Assembly (NCBI RefSeq): GCF_026163685.1
Contig: NZ_JAOXSR010000007.1
Coordinates: 124,001-188,000 of the forward strand
DNA: 64,000 bases
Source: Oerskovia flava
GTDB lineage: Bacteria > Actinomycetota > Actinomycetes > Actinomycetales > Cellulomonadaceae
Direction of reading: 5' to 3'
Shown here: piece after piece, positions 17,398 to 26,329 of the stretch
Layout: each line of letters begins with the position of its first letter
Numbering within the stretch: the first letter of the stretch is position 1
Program-made: the position numbers and the translations under genes
Notes under the pieces: model-generated
What the model was told of the DNA's origin: nothing
Databases searched by the model: none
The model's input: the letters and a program-made list of their open reading frames with translations, nothing else

Positions 17398-18737
17398 GCG
17401 CGACGTTCTCCTCCCTGAAGTACTTCAACTACCGTCTGTGGTTCGCCTCCGCCCTGGTGGCGAACATCGGCACCTGGATGCAGCGCGTCGCCCAGGACTG
17501 GCTCGTGCTGACCGACCTCACGGACAACTCCGGTGTCTCCGTCGGGATCGTCACGGCCCTGCAGTTCGCGCCCGTGCTGCTGCTGTCCGCCTGGGCAGGG
17601 CTCCTCGCCGACCGCCTCCCGCGCCGCAAGCTCCTCATCGGCACGCAGAGCGCGATGGGCGTCCTCGCGCTCGGGCTCGGTGCGCTCGTGCTCTCCGGCC
17701 ACGTCGAGCTCTGGCACGTCTACGTGTTCGCCGGTCTCCTCGGCTGCGTCTCCGCGATCGACGCGCCCGTCCGCCAGACCTTCGTCGCCGAGATGGTCCC
17801 GTCGGACCGGCTCTCGAACGCCGTCGGGCTCAACAGCGCGTCGTTCAACGCCGCACGCCTCATCGGCCCCGGCGCGGCCGGCCTGCTCATCGCGCTCGTC
17901 GGCACCGGCTGGATCTTCGTCATCAACGGCGTGACCTTCGCCGCGACCATCGTCGCCCTGACCCGCATGCGCTCCCGCGAGCTGCACGCGATGCCGAGCG
18001 CGAGCCGGAGCAAGGGGCAGATCCGCGAGGGGATCCGCTACGTTCGCGGCCGCACGGACATCGTCGTCATCATGGTGGTGGTCGGCGTCGTGTCGACGTT
18101 CGGGCTGAACTTCCAGCTCACCTCGGCCATGATGGCGCGCGTCGAGTTCGACAAGGGTCCGAGCGAGTACGGCATCCTCGGCTCGGTGCTCGCGATCGGC
18201 TCGCTCACCGGGGCGCTGCTGGCCGCACGGCGTGAACGACCGCGCGTCCGGCTGGTGATCGGCTCGGCCTTCGGCTTCGCGGTCGCGACGGGGGTGATGG
18301 CGCTGATGCCGACCTACCCGTCGTTCGCGATCGCCTGCATCCCCGTGGGTCTCGCGTCGCTGACCATGATGACCGCGGCCAACACGACGATCCAGATGAG
18401 CACCGACCCGGCGATGCGCGGTCGGGTCATGTCGCTGTACATGATCGTGTTCCTCGGGGCCACGCCGATCGGGTCACCGATCGTGGGGTGGATCGCCGAG
18501 GAGTGGGGACCGCGCTGGGCCATCGGCATCGGCTCCATCTCAGCCCTGCTGGTCTCCGTCGGCGCCGCCCTCTGGGCGATGCGCAGCTGGCACCTGCAGG
18601 TGCGCTACCGGTTCCTGCAGCGCCCGCACCTGCTCGTGCGCTACCTCGAGGCCGAGCCGCCGGGTCGGGGCGCGCGCGACCGCACGCGCAGCGAGCTGGA
18701 GCGCGAGGAGGCGGAGGACGCCGCCTCGGCGGCCTAG
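17394..18737 (+). CDS. MFS exporter (EntS/transmembrane secretion effector family)
   Basis: A 447-residue major facilitator with about 12 helices. The opening LKYFNYRLWFASALVANIG followed by TWMQRVAQDWLVL is characteristic of the MFS_3 group, and the loop LADRLPRRKLL carries motif A. Members export siderophores, drugs or other small molecules by proton antiport. The C-terminal tail (residues about 405-447) is highly charged and probably cytoplasmic. Coupling by ATGA overlap to the MarR gene indicates an efflux operon. Substrate unknown. Confidence 0.9.
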   Translation: MSATFSSLKYFNYRLWFASALVANIGTWMQRVAQDWLVLTDLTDNSGVSVGIVTALQFAPVLLLSAWAGLLADRLPRRKLLIGTQSAMGVLALGLGALVLSGHVELWHVYVFAGLLGCVSAIDAPVRQTFVAEMVPSDRLSNAVGLNSASFNAARLIGPGAAGLLIALVGTGWIFVINGVTFAATIVALTRMRSRELHAMPSASRSKGQIREGIRYVRGRTDIVVIMVVVGVVSTFGLNFQLTSAMMARVEFDKGPSEYGILGSVLAIGSLTGALLAARRERPRVRLVIGSAFGFAVATGVMALMPTYPSFAIACIPVGLASLTMMTAANTTIQMSTDPAMRGRVMSLYMIVFLGATPIGSPIVGWIAEEWGPRWAIGIGSISALLVSVGAALWAMRSWHLQVRYRFLQRPHLLVRYLEAEPPGRGARDRTRSELEREEAEDAASAA

Positions 18738-18751
18738 TTCCGGACGTGGCG

Positions 18752-19897
18752 TCAGCCGCGGGCGTGCAGCTGCTCCACGACGTGGTCCACGCAGCGCGTC
18801 AGCGCACGCACGTCCTCGGGGTCGATCGCGGGGAACATCGCGACCCGCAGCTGGTTGCGGCCCAGCTTGCGGTACGGGAAGACGTCGAGCACTCCGTGCG
18901 CCCGCAGGGCCGCGATGACCTGGGTCGCGTCGATCGTCGGGTCGAGGTCGATCGTCCCGACGACGGTCGAGCGCTCCTCGGGGCGCGTGACGAACGGCGT
19001 CGCCCAGCTGCGCTCCTCGGCCCAGGCGTACAGGATCTCGGCCGACGCCGCCGACCGACCCACCGCCCAGGGCAGGCCGCCCTGGGCCAGGATCCACTCC
19101 AGCTGCTCGACGAGCATCACCAGGGTCGCGACGGCGGGGGTGTTGAGCGTCTGGTCCTGGCGCGAGTTCACCAGGGCCGTGCGCAGCGAGAGCGACTCGG
19201 GCACCCAGCGCCCGCTCGACTCGATCTCCTCCGACCGGGCCACCGCGTCGGGCGAGAGCAGCGCGATCCACAGGCCGCCGTCGGACCCGAAGACCTTCTG
19301 CGGCGCGAAGTAGTACACGTCGGTCTCGGTGACGTCCACGGGCAGGGCGCCTGCGCCCGACGTCGCGTCGATCACCGTGAGCGCACCCTGCTCGCGCGAT
19401 CCGGGCACACGCCGGACCGGCGCCATGGCGCCCGTGGAGGTCTCGTTGTGCGGCCACGCATAGACGTCGACGCCCTCGGCGAACCGGGGGAGCGCGACGG
19501 TCCCCGGCTCGGCGGTGACGACCTCGGAGTCGGCGAGGAACGGCGCCCGGGACGTCGACGTGGCGAACTTGGCGCCGAACTCCCCGAACGCCGCGTGCTG
19601 GGCGCGCTCGCGCACGAGGCACAGCGTGGCCATGTCCCAGAACGTCGTCGACCCGCCGTTGCCGAGAGCGACCTCGTAGCCCTCGGAGAGGTCGAACAGT
19701 GTGGTGAGACCCTCGCGGGCGCGCCGCACGAGCGAGCGCACCGGGGACTGGCGGTGCGATGTACCGAGCACGGACCCGCCCGCCACGACGAGCGCGCGGA
19801 CCTGCTCCGCGCGGACCTTGCTGGGCCCGGAGCCGAAGCGTCCGTCCGCGGGCAGCAGGTGGGGCGGGATGGTGAGTGCGGTGTCCGGGGCGTTCAC
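18752..19897 (-). CDS. serC: Phosphoserine aminotransferase
   Basis: A 381-residue PLP enzyme of the actinobacterial SerC type. It transaminates 3-phosphohydroxypyruvate with glutamate in serine synthesis and may also serve pyridoxal phosphate synthesis. Diagnostic are the N-terminal DGRFGSGPSKVRAEQVRAL, the substrate loop GTSHRQSPVR, and the cofactor-lysine segment YYFAPQKVFGSDGGLW. GTG 19897 was chosen because the homology starts right after it and the upstream frame is unrelated. The gene ends 14 bases from the convergent MFS stop and is divergent from the DtxR-type regulator, an arrangement known from other actinobacteria. Confidence 0.92.
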   Translation of the reverse strand: MNAPDTALTIPPHLLPADGRFGSGPSKVRAEQVRALVVAGGSVLGTSHRQSPVRSLVRRAREGLTTLFDLSEGYEVALGNGGSTTFWDMATLCLVRERAQHAAFGEFGAKFATSTSRAPFLADSEVVTAEPGTVALPRFAEGVDVYAWPHNETSTGAMAPVRRVPGSREQGALTVIDATSGAGALPVDVTETDVYYFAPQKVFGSDGGLWIALLSPDAVARSEEIESSGRWVPESLSLRTALVNSRQDQTLNTPAVATLVMLVEQLEWILAQGGLPWAVGRSAASAEILYAWAEERSWATPFVTRPEERSTVVGTIDLDPTIDATQVIAALRAHGVLDVFPYRKLGRNQLRVAMFPAIDPEDVRALTRCVDHVVEQLHARG

Positions 19898-20013
19898 GGG
19901 GCCACGATACGCGGGCAGGTGGGACCCGGTGTTCGGCGTCCGGACATAAACTGTTCCGAGCGGCCCGCCGGTGCAGGCAGGTGCCATCAAGCGATGAGTG
20001 ACAGGAGCGCGAC

Positions 20014-20721
20014 GTGACCGATCTGATCGATACCACCGAGATGTATCTGAAGACGATCTACGAGCTCGACGAGGAAGGCATCGTCCCCCTGCGCGCGCGC
20101 ATCGCGGAGCGGCTCGGCCACTCGGGCCCGACGGTCTCTCAGACGGTGGCGCGCATGGAGCGCGACGGTCTCGTGATCGTGACGGGGGACCGTCATCTCG
20201 AGCTCACCCCGGTCGGCCACGACAAGGCGATGCGCGTCATGCGCAAGCACCGGCTCGCCGAGCGGCTGCTCACGGACGTCATCAAGCTCGACTGGGAGCA
20301 CGTGCACGTCGAGGCGTGCCGGTGGGAGCACGTCATGAGCGAGCTCGTCGAGAAGCGGCTCATCGGGCTTCTCGACCACCCGCACTACGACCCGTACGGC
20401 AACCCCATCCCGGGCCTGGCCGAGCTCGGGGAGCAGTACGAGGACGTCGAGTACCTCGACGGGGTCGTGGCCCTGCCGTCGTACGTCGCCGCGGCGTCGC
20501 CCGCGGTCGGCCGGCTGGAGGTCACCGTCCAGCGCATCGCGGAGCCCCTGCAGACCGACATCGAGCTGCTCGCGCGCCTCGCGACGGCGGGCGTGCTGCC
20601 GCAGCGGGCGGTCACGGTGGAGCAGGGCGACGGTGTCCTCACGGTCGCGGCCGACGGCGCCGACATGGTCCTCGACCTGCCGGACGACGTCGCGCGGCAC
20701 ATCTTCGTCAGCGCTCGCTGA
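20014..20721 (+). CDS. DtxR/IdeR-family metal-dependent repressor
   Basis: A 235-residue iron (or manganese) sensing repressor. After the N-terminal winged helix (GHSGPTVSQTVARMERDGL) come the two metal sites. The residues fall at the same numbers as in DtxR: Met10, His79, Glu83, His98, Cys102, Glu105 and His106, all present. A C-terminal SH3/FeoA-like domain follows (residues about 155-230). With metal bound, the dimer should repress iron uptake genes. Cys102 points to iron rather than manganese sensing. AGGAG precedes GTG 20014. It is divergent from serC. Confidence 0.93.
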   Translation: MTDLIDTTEMYLKTIYELDEEGIVPLRARIAERLGHSGPTVSQTVARMERDGLVIVTGDRHLELTPVGHDKAMRVMRKHRLAERLLTDVIKLDWEHVHVEACRWEHVMSELVEKRLIGLLDHPHYDPYGNPIPGLAELGEQYEDVEYLDGVVALPSYVAAASPAVGRLEVTVQRIAEPLQTDIELLARLATAGVLPQRAVTVEQGDGVLTVAADGADMVLDLPDDVARHIFVSAR

Positions 20722-20796
20722 GGCCCCTGCGCACCGGGTGCTGGAGGGGCGTCGTGGCCTGTCAGCGCGCTGTTCTTGGTGCGTCGTGACAGGAAC

Positions 20797-20825
20797 GTGA
20801 CATTTGCTGGAGGGTCCTGTACGGT
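20797..20825 (+). promoter_or_regulatory. Promoter of the riboswitch-controlled hydrolase gene
   Basis: GTGACA (20797-20802), 17 nt, TACGGT (20820-20825). Transcription would start near 20832 and give a leader of about 225 nt that contains the whole c-di-AMP aptamer. The first 40 nt of the leader carry the inverted repeat CTCCTGagatgaacccattgCAGGAG. Confidence 0.5.
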
Positions 20826-20870
20826 CAGACCTGCTCCTGAGATGAACCCATTGCAGGAGCCCTCCGGTGG

Positions 20871-21041
20871 AACGCCAAACCCTGTCACCACGGGAGGTTC
20901 ACGACGACCCGATGACAGGGGCGGGGGACCCAATATCTGGGTGCTGTTCGCAGCATCCTCGGGGTGAAGCCGGTCGGACCACGGTCCGGACGGCCGGGTG
21001 ATTTCTCCCACCCGAACCCGACAGCTGACCTCGTAGGCGTA
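20871..21041 (+). ncRNA. Cyclic di-AMP riboswitch (ydaO-yuaA type)
   Basis: The leader of the NlpC/P60 gene contains the conserved blocks of this aptamer: GACAGGGGCGGGGGACCCAA, then CGGGGTGAAGCCGG, then CCACCCGAACCCGACAGCT and GACCTCGTAGGCGT. The P1 helix forms from AACGCC at 20871-20876 and GGCGT at 21036-21040. The ribosome site GGAGAGGG begins only four bases after the aptamer. High c-di-AMP turns off downstream expression in this class. In actinobacteria it usually precedes resuscitation and cell wall hydrolase genes, exactly as here. Confidence 0.95.
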
Positions 21042-21057
21042 CATGGAGAGGGTTCAC

Positions 21058-21891
21058 GTGACCGTAAGCACCACACGCGCTCGCCACCGTGCAGCGCGTC
21101 GCCCTGTGACGCCACTGACCAACATGGCCCAGGCTGCCTCTGACAGCATGTCCACCGTCGGTCGTCGCACCGCCGTCGTCGCCGCGTCCTCGGGCCTGCT
21201 GGTCTCGATGATCGGTGCCGCCGCCCCCGCGACCGCCGCCCCCGTCGACAGCGAGTCCGGCAAGCTCAACACCATCGACCTCAGCGCCCTCACGGCGCAG
21301 GCGCGCGCAGCCCTCGAGGCGGCTCCCGCCGTGACGGTGGATGCCGAGGCCGAGTGGGCCATCGAGTCCGCACCCGTCAAGGTGACACCTGCCCCCGAGC
21401 CGGAGCCCGAGCCGGAGCCGGAGCCCGTCGTCGAGGTGCGCAGCGAGTCCACCACCAGCCGCACCGCCGAGCGCACCACCACGGAGCAGGCCGCGCCCGA
21501 GGCCGAGCAGGCCGCCCCCGCGACCGAGCAGGCCGAGGTCAACGTCCCGGCCTCCGCCCACGGGTCCACGATCATCTCGATCGCCAGCCGCTACGTCGGT
21601 GTCCCGTACGTGTACGGCGGCACGACGCCGGACGGGTTCGACTGCTCCGGCTTCACCAGCTACGTCTACGCCCAGGTGGGCATCAGCCTTCCTCGCACGT
21701 CCAGTGCGCAGGGCTCGGTCGGCACCAAGGTCCCGCGCTCGCAGGCTCAGCCGGGCGACCTCATCTGGACCCCCGGTCACATCTCGATCTACGCCGGCGA
21801 CAACATGCAGATCGACGCGCCGCGCCCCGGCAAGACGATCCAGTTCCGCCAGATCTGGCAGTCCAACCCGACGTTCATCCGGGTTGCCTGA
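21058..21891 (+). CDS. Secreted NlpC/P60 peptidoglycan endopeptidase
   Basis: A 277-residue exported cell wall hydrolase. A basic N-terminus and hydrophobic segment ending near AAPATAAPV form the signal peptide. Residues about 110-160 are a Glu/Pro/Ala-rich linker with a run of EP dipeptides. The C-terminal NlpC/P60 domain has catalytic Cys196 in GFDCSGFTSYVYAQVG and His241 in TPGHISIYAGDN. It should cut D-Glu to meso-diaminopimelate (or equivalent) bonds in stem peptides. GTG 21058 was chosen over ATG 21043 because GGAGAGGG lies 5 nt before it. Expression is under the c-di-AMP riboswitch, tying wall cutting to osmotic or turgor signalling. Confidence 0.93.
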   Translation: MTVSTTRARHRAARRPVTPLTNMAQAASDSMSTVGRRTAVVAASSGLLVSMIGAAAPATAAPVDSESGKLNTIDLSALTAQARAALEAAPAVTVDAEAEWAIESAPVKVTPAPEPEPEPEPEPVVEVRSESTTSRTAERTTTEQAAPEAEQAAPATEQAEVNVPASAHGSTIISIASRYVGVPYVYGGTTPDGFDCSGFTSYVYAQVGISLPRTSSAQGSVGTKVPRSQAQPGDLIWTPGHISIYAGDNMQIDAPRPGKTIQFRQIWQSNPTFIRVA

Positions 21892-21912
21892 CCACACCGC
21901 ACGGCTTGTCGG

Positions 21913-21949
21913 AGCCCCGCCCCGCTGCTCACGCAGCGCGGCGGGGCTT
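21913..21949 (+). terminator. Stem-loop terminator after the NlpC/P60 gene
   Basis: AGCCCCGCCCCGCTGC pairs with GCAGCGCGGCGGGGCT (one internal mismatch) around a 5-nt loop, 21 bases after the stop codon, followed by TCGTCGTTCT. Confidence 0.8.
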
Positions 21950-22091
21950 CGTCGTTCTCGAACAGGCTTCCCGGCCGTCAGGTTCGGACGGATCGTCACG
22001 CCGGCCGGCCGTGCCGCGCGTGGGTCTTTGCCCTTTCCTTCGATAGGTTTGTCCCATGATGGTGCAGCTGCCATCGGGAAGAGGGAGAACG

Positions 22092-23039
22092 ATGACTCAC
22101 GCGGATGCCGTGCTCGTCGGAGTCGACGGATCAGCGCCCAGCCTGCACGCCCTGGACTGGGCTGCCGCGTACGCGAAGCAGGTCGGCTGGCCCCTGCACG
22201 TGGTCTGTACGTACTCCCTGCCCTCTTTCACCGCCGCCTCGCTCGACGGCGGCTACGCGGCCCTGGACGACACCGCCATCCAGGAGGGCGCACGCGCCGT
22301 CCTGGAGGAGGCCCGCGGCCGTGCGGAGGCCGCCGGCGTGCGGACCACCGCGACGGTCACCACGGGTGACGCCGCCGGGGTCCTCGTCGAGATGTCCAAG
22401 GAGTACGGCCTGGTCGTTGTCGGTACCCGTGGCCGCGGCGGCTTCGCGGAGCGACTCCTGGGGACCGTCTCGTCGGCGTTGCCCGCCCACTCGCACTGTC
22501 CGACGGTCGTGGTGCCGCTGCGCCAGCGCGGGCACGACGAGCAGAGCGAGGAGATCGAGCTCCCCGCCATCCGGCCCGTGCAGCGCATCGTGGTCGGCGT
22601 CGACGGCTCTCCGGCGGCGGAGATCGCGCTGCGCAAGGCGATCCGGCAGGCGATCGCATGGGGCGCCGAGCTCGTGGCCGTGGCCGGTGTCCCGGTCGGA
22701 GCCGGCGCCGGGCTGCTCGCGTGGCTGCCGGCGTCGATCGACCACGAGCAGGTCCTCGCAGACGTCACGGAAGGGCTCAACGTCATCATCGACCGCCACG
22801 AGGCGGACAACCCGGGCCTGCGGATCCGGCGCATCGTGCTCGACGGCACGGGTGCCGAGCTGCTCACCGAGTTCTCGACCGCCACCGATCTGCTCGTCGT
22901 CGGCTCGCGCGGCCGGGGAGGGTTCCGCGGCCTGCTGCTCGGCTCGACCAGCCAGGCCGTGCTGCACCACTCCGAGTGCCCCGTGATGGTCGTGACGAAG
23001 CGCTGCGAGGAGACCGAGCCGCAGGCGGAGGCGGTCTGA
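22092..23039 (+). CDS. Tandem universal stress protein
   Basis: A 315-residue cytosolic protein with two UspA domains (residues about 1-145 and 165-305). Both carry the ATP-binding signature: VVGTRGRGGFAERLLGTVSS and VVGSRGRGGFRGLLLGSTSQ. Each ends in HCPTVVVP or ECPVMVV. Such proteins are induced by hypoxia, starvation or oxidative stress. AGGGAG precedes ATG 22092. An upstream ATG at 22056 is 6 nt from a TAGGTT box, so the transcript could begin exactly there and make that ATG a leaderless alternative. The downstream start fits the domain boundary better. Confidence 0.9.
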   Translation: MTHADAVLVGVDGSAPSLHALDWAAAYAKQVGWPLHVVCTYSLPSFTAASLDGGYAALDDTAIQEGARAVLEEARGRAEAAGVRTTATVTTGDAAGVLVEMSKEYGLVVVGTRGRGGFAERLLGTVSSALPAHSHCPTVVVPLRQRGHDEQSEEIELPAIRPVQRIVVGVDGSPAAEIALRKAIRQAIAWGAELVAVAGVPVGAGAGLLAWLPASIDHEQVLADVTEGLNVIIDRHEADNPGLRIRRIVLDGTGAELLTEFSTATDLLVVGSRGRGGFRGLLLGSTSQAVLHHSECPVMVVTKRCEETEPQAEAV

Positions 23040-23081
23040 GACCCGCCGCCGCCTGCGGTCACCGCACCAGGCAGAGGTCGC

Positions 23082-23927
23082 TCAGCTGCGGTTGCGGTAC
23101 AGGCGCATCGTGATGGGCGCGAAGACGATGGTGAGCCCGACCGCGGCGATGAGGACCCAGCCGATCTGGTCGAACGACGTCGTCCCGCCCATCAAGCCGC
23201 GCACTGCCGTCGCGAGGTGGCTGACGGGGTTGATGTCCACCCAGCGCTGCAGGAGCGCGGGCATCGTCGAGGGGTCGACGAAGATGTTGGACGCGAACGT
23301 CAACGGCATCAGCACCAGCATCGACGTGCCCATGACGGCATTCGGTGTGCGCAGCAGCAGCCCGAGGATCGTGAAGATCCAGCTGAGCGCGAAGGCGAAC
23401 ACCAGCAGGAGCAGCACGCCGAGCACCACCCCCACTACACCGCCGTCGGGCCGGAACCCGAGCGCGAGCCCGAGGGCGAGGGTGATGACCGAGGCGATCG
23501 TGTAGCGCACGGTGTCACCGATGAGGGCGCCGACGATCGGGGCCGGTCGCCAGATCGGCAGCGAGCGGAACCGGTCGAACACACCCTTGGTGATGTCCGT
23601 GTTGAGCGTGTACCCCGTGTAGACCGTCGTGAACAGGACGGTCTGCACGAGGATCCCCGGCAGCAGGTACTGCAGGTACGTCGTCACGTCGCCCGCGAGC
23701 GCCCCGCCGAACAGGTACGTGAACATCAGCGTGAAGATGATCGGCGTCAGGGTGACGTCGAAGAGCTGCTCGGGCACGTGCTTGATCTTCAGCAGCGCAC
23801 GCCATGTGAACGTCAGCGTCGCCGAGACCGGTGACGGCCGGGACGGCCTGTCGTCGAGGGCGATCGCCGCGCGGAGCTTGGACGCCTCGGGGGTCGTGTC
23901 GAGCTCGGTCGTGGTTTGCGTGGCCAT
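23082..23927 (-). CDS. ABC-2 type exporter permease (DrrB-like)
   Basis: A 281-residue membrane subunit with six helices. The region LPGILVQTVLFTTVYTGYTL and the conserved RFRSLPIWRPAPIVGALIGD are typical of daunorubicin-resistance permeases, as is the late FVDPSTMPALLQRWVDINP. It partners the ATPase encoded immediately upstream. The stop and start codons overlap as TGATG at 23925-23929 and a GGAGGTGG ribosome site lies inside the ATPase gene end. The pair probably exports a hydrophobic drug or lipid-like compound. Substrate unknown. Confidence 0.92.
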   Translation of the reverse strand: MATQTTTELDTTPEASKLRAAIALDDRPSRPSPVSATLTFTWRALLKIKHVPEQLFDVTLTPIIFTLMFTYLFGGALAGDVTTYLQYLLPGILVQTVLFTTVYTGYTLNTDITKGVFDRFRSLPIWRPAPIVGALIGDTVRYTIASVITLALGLALGFRPDGGVVGVVLGVLLLLVFAFALSWIFTILGLLLRTPNAVMGTSMLVLMPLTFASNIFVDPSTMPALLQRWVDINPVSHLATAVRGLMGGTTSFDQIGWVLIAAVGLTIVFAPITMRLYRNRS

Positions 23928-24916
23928 CACGCCACCTCCTCGGTGATGTCGTCGGTCGGCTGGCCCGTGAGCGCGAGGAAGACCTCGTCGAGGCTGGGCT
24001 GACCGAGGGAGAACTCGGGGACCGTGATGCCGGCGTCGGCGAGCGTCGGCAACAGCCGCCCGACGTCGACGGCACCGTCGTCGGGGACGCGCGCCGCGAG
24101 GGCGTAGGGGTCGGGGGCGAGCGTGACCTCGGTGCCGAGGACCTGCTCGACGAGCTCGGCGGCCCGGGCACGGTCGGCGGAGTCCGCGACCCGCAGGTGC
24201 ACCGCCCCCTCGCCGACCGACCGCTTGAGCTCCGTCGCGGTGCCCTCGGCGATGACCTTGCCGTGGTCGATCACCGCGATGCGGTCCGCGAGCTGGTCTG
24301 CCTCCTCGAGGTACTGCGTCGTGAGCAGCACCGTCGCGCCGTCGGCCACGAGCACCCGCACGATGTCCCACACCTGGTTGCGGCTGCGCGGGTCGAGGCC
24401 CGTGGTCGGCTCGTCGAGGAACAGAACCTTGGGGCTCATGACCAGGCTGGCCGCGAGGTCGATCCGACGCCGCATGCCGCCGGAGTAGGTCTTGACCTGG
24501 CGCGAGCCCGCGTCGGCGAGCCCGAACGCGTCGAGGAGCTGCCCGGCCCGGCCCTTCGCGCGGGAGCCGGTGAACCCGTACAGCCGGGCCAGCATCACGA
24601 GGTTCTCGGTGCCCGTGAGGTCCTCGTCGACGGACGCATACTGCCCGGTGAGCCCGACGACGGAGCGCACCGCGTCCGCGTCGGTGAGCACGTCGTGGCC
24701 GAGCACCCGCGCGGTGCCCGCGTCGGGCCGCAGGAGGGTCGCGAGCATCCGTACCGCCGTCGTCTTGCCGGCACCGTTGGGCCCGAGAACTCCGTACACC
24801 GTCCCCTCGGGGACGGCGAGGTCGATGCCGTCCACCGCCTTCGTCGTGGTCTTGCCGCTGGTGAAGTGCTTGACGAGGCCCCTCGCCTCGATCGCCAGCT
24901 CCTGCTGCGTCGCCAT
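23927..24916 (-). CDS. ABC exporter ATP-binding protein (DrrA-like)
   Basis: A 329-residue nucleotide-binding subunit. Walker [11 protein letters not shown]-loop [15 protein letters not shown], signature [16 protein letters not shown], Walker [13 protein letters not shown], and the switch region [15 protein letters not shown] are all present. A C-terminal domain (residues about 225-325) typical of DrrA follows, with [19 protein letters not shown] 24916 has AGGAGAC upstream. It is translationally coupled to the permease gene. Together they make an exporter of the daunorubicin/doxorubicin type. Confidence 0.94.
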   Translation of the reverse strand: MATQQELAIEARGLVKHFTSGKTTTKAVDGIDLAVPEGTVYGVLGPNGAGKTTAVRMLATLLRPDAGTARVLGHDVLTDADAVRSVVGLTGQYASVDEDLTGTENLVMLARLYGFTGSRAKGRAGQLLDAFGLADAGSRQVKTYSGGMRRRIDLAASLVMSPKVLFLDEPTTGLDPRSRNQVWDIVRVLVADGATVLLTTQYLEEADQLADRIAVIDHGKVIAEGTATELKRSVGEGAVHLRVADSADRARAAELVEQVLGTEVTLAPDPYALAARVPDDGAVDVGRLLPTLADAGITVPEFSLGQPSLDEVFLALTGQPTDDITEEVA

Positions 24917-25063
24917 GTCGTCTCCTGGTGTCGATGGGCGGGGCAGACCCGTGCCGGTGCCCCGCTGTGGTGAGGACTGCCGCTGGCGGTCGAACTCATC
25001 GCCGCGGGTGTCGCCCACCCGTCCATCCTGCGCCGAGCCACCCACGAGCACCAGGGATATTCG

Positions 25064-26329
25064 TCATGCCGCGGGGGGCGCGAGCTCCTCGAGGGCGGCG
25101 GTGAGGGCGTCGAGCCCATGGTCGAGGTCGGCGCGCGAGATCGTCAGGGGCGGAGCGAGGCGGATCGTCGAGCCGTGCGTGTCCTTGGCGAGCACACCCC
25201 GGGCGAGGAGGGCCTCGCACAGGTCACGTCCCGTCCCGCGGGCGGGGTCGAGGTCGAGCCCGGCCCAGAGCCCGACGCCGCGCGTCCGGACCAGGAGCCC
25301 GGCGTCGACCAGCGCGGCGAGCCGTGCGTGCAGGACCTTCCCGAGCTCGCGGGCCGCGGCCTGCGGTGCGTCCGTGGCCAGCAGGTCGATCACCGCGAGC
25401 GCGACGGCGCAGGCGAGCGGGTTGCCGCCGAACGTGCTCCCGTGCGTCCCGGGCGTGAGCACACCGAGCACGTCCCGGCGCCCCACGACGGCGGAGACCG
25501 GGAGCACACCACCACCGAGCGCCTTGCCGAGGGTGACAAGGTCAGGTCGTACGCCCCACAGCTCGCTGGCGAGCGTCGTGCCCGTGCGGCCGAGACCTGA
25601 CTGGATCTCGTCGGCGATCAGCAGGATGTCGTGCTCCGCGGTGATCGCGCGGACCGCGGGCCAGTAGTCGTCTGCCGGGACGACGACGCCCGACTCACCC
25701 TGCACCGGCTCGAGGAGCACGGCGACGGTCGTGTCGTCGATCGCGTCACGGAGCGCCGCGGCGTCGCCGTAGGGGACCGTCCGGAAGCCCGGGGTGTACG
25801 GGTCGAACCCGCGGCGCGCGTCGTCGTCGTCGGAGAAGGACACGATGGTCGTGGTGCGCCCGTGGAAGTTGCCGGAGCCGACGACGATCGTCGCGGCGCC
25901 GGGCTCGACTCCCTTGACGTCGTAGCCCCACTTACGGGCGACCTTGATGGCGGTCTCGACCGCCTCGGCACCGGTGTTCATGGGCAGCACCATGGTGCCG
26001 TCCGCGCCGCCGGCGGTGAGCGGGCCGACGAGCGCGGACAGCCGCTGCGCGAAGGGCAGCAGCAGGTCGTGGTCGAACGCGCGCGACGTGAGGGTGACCC
26101 GACCGAGCTGCCGGACGGCGGCGTCGACGAGCTGCGGGTGCCGGTGCCCGAAGTTCAGGGCGGAGTACCCGGCCAGCAGGTCGAGGTAGCGGCGGCCGGC
26201 GGTGTCGGTGACCCAGGCACCCTCGGCGGACTCGATGGTCACCGGCAGCGGGTGGTAGTTGTGCGCGAGCACGTCGGGGTCGGGCTCCTGCCCGTAGGCG
26301 CCTGCCGCGCGGACCTCCTGCGCGGTCAT
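25064..26329 (-). CDS. rocD: Ornithine aminotransferase
   Basis: A 421-residue class III PLP aminotransferase converting ornithine and 2-oxoglutarate to glutamate semialdehyde and glutamate. Landmarks: NYHPLPVTIESAEGAWVTD, the cofactor Asp in LLIADEIQSGLGRTG, and the Schiff-base Lys in LVTLGKALGGGVLPVSAVVG. ATG 26329 overlaps the stop of the DDAH-family gene by ATGA, so ornithine released upstream would be used directly. The two form an arginine/ornithine catabolic operon. The acyl-ornithine aminotransferase ArgD is the main alternative, but the NYHPLPV start and the partner gene favour RocD. Confidence 0.92.
   Translation of the reverse strand: MTAQEVRAAGAYGQEPDPDVLAHNYHPLPVTIESAEGAWVTDTAGRRYLDLLAGYSALNFGHRHPQLVDAAVRQLGRVTLTSRAFDHDLLLPFAQRLSALVGPLTAGGADGTMVLPMNTGAEAVETAIKVARKWGYDVKGVEPGAATIVVGSGNFHGRTTTIVSFSDDDDARRGFDPYTPGFRTVPYGDAAALRDAIDDTTVAVLLEPVQGESGVVVPADDYWPAVRAITAEHDILLIADEIQSGLGRTGTTLASELWGVRPDLVTLGKALGGGVLPVSAVVGRRDVLGVLTPGTHGSTFGGNPLACAVALAVIDLLATDAPQAAARELGKVLHARLAALVDAGLLVRTRGVGLWAGLDLDPARGTGRDLCEALLARGVLAKDTHGSTIRLAPPLTISRADLDHGLDALTAALEELAPPAA

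Noticed and set aside
22056-22091. Upstream start of the universal stress protein at 22056
   Set aside because: The spacing to TAGGTT fits a leaderless start, but the added residues are outside the domain and the SD before 22092 is strong. Kept as an alternative only.
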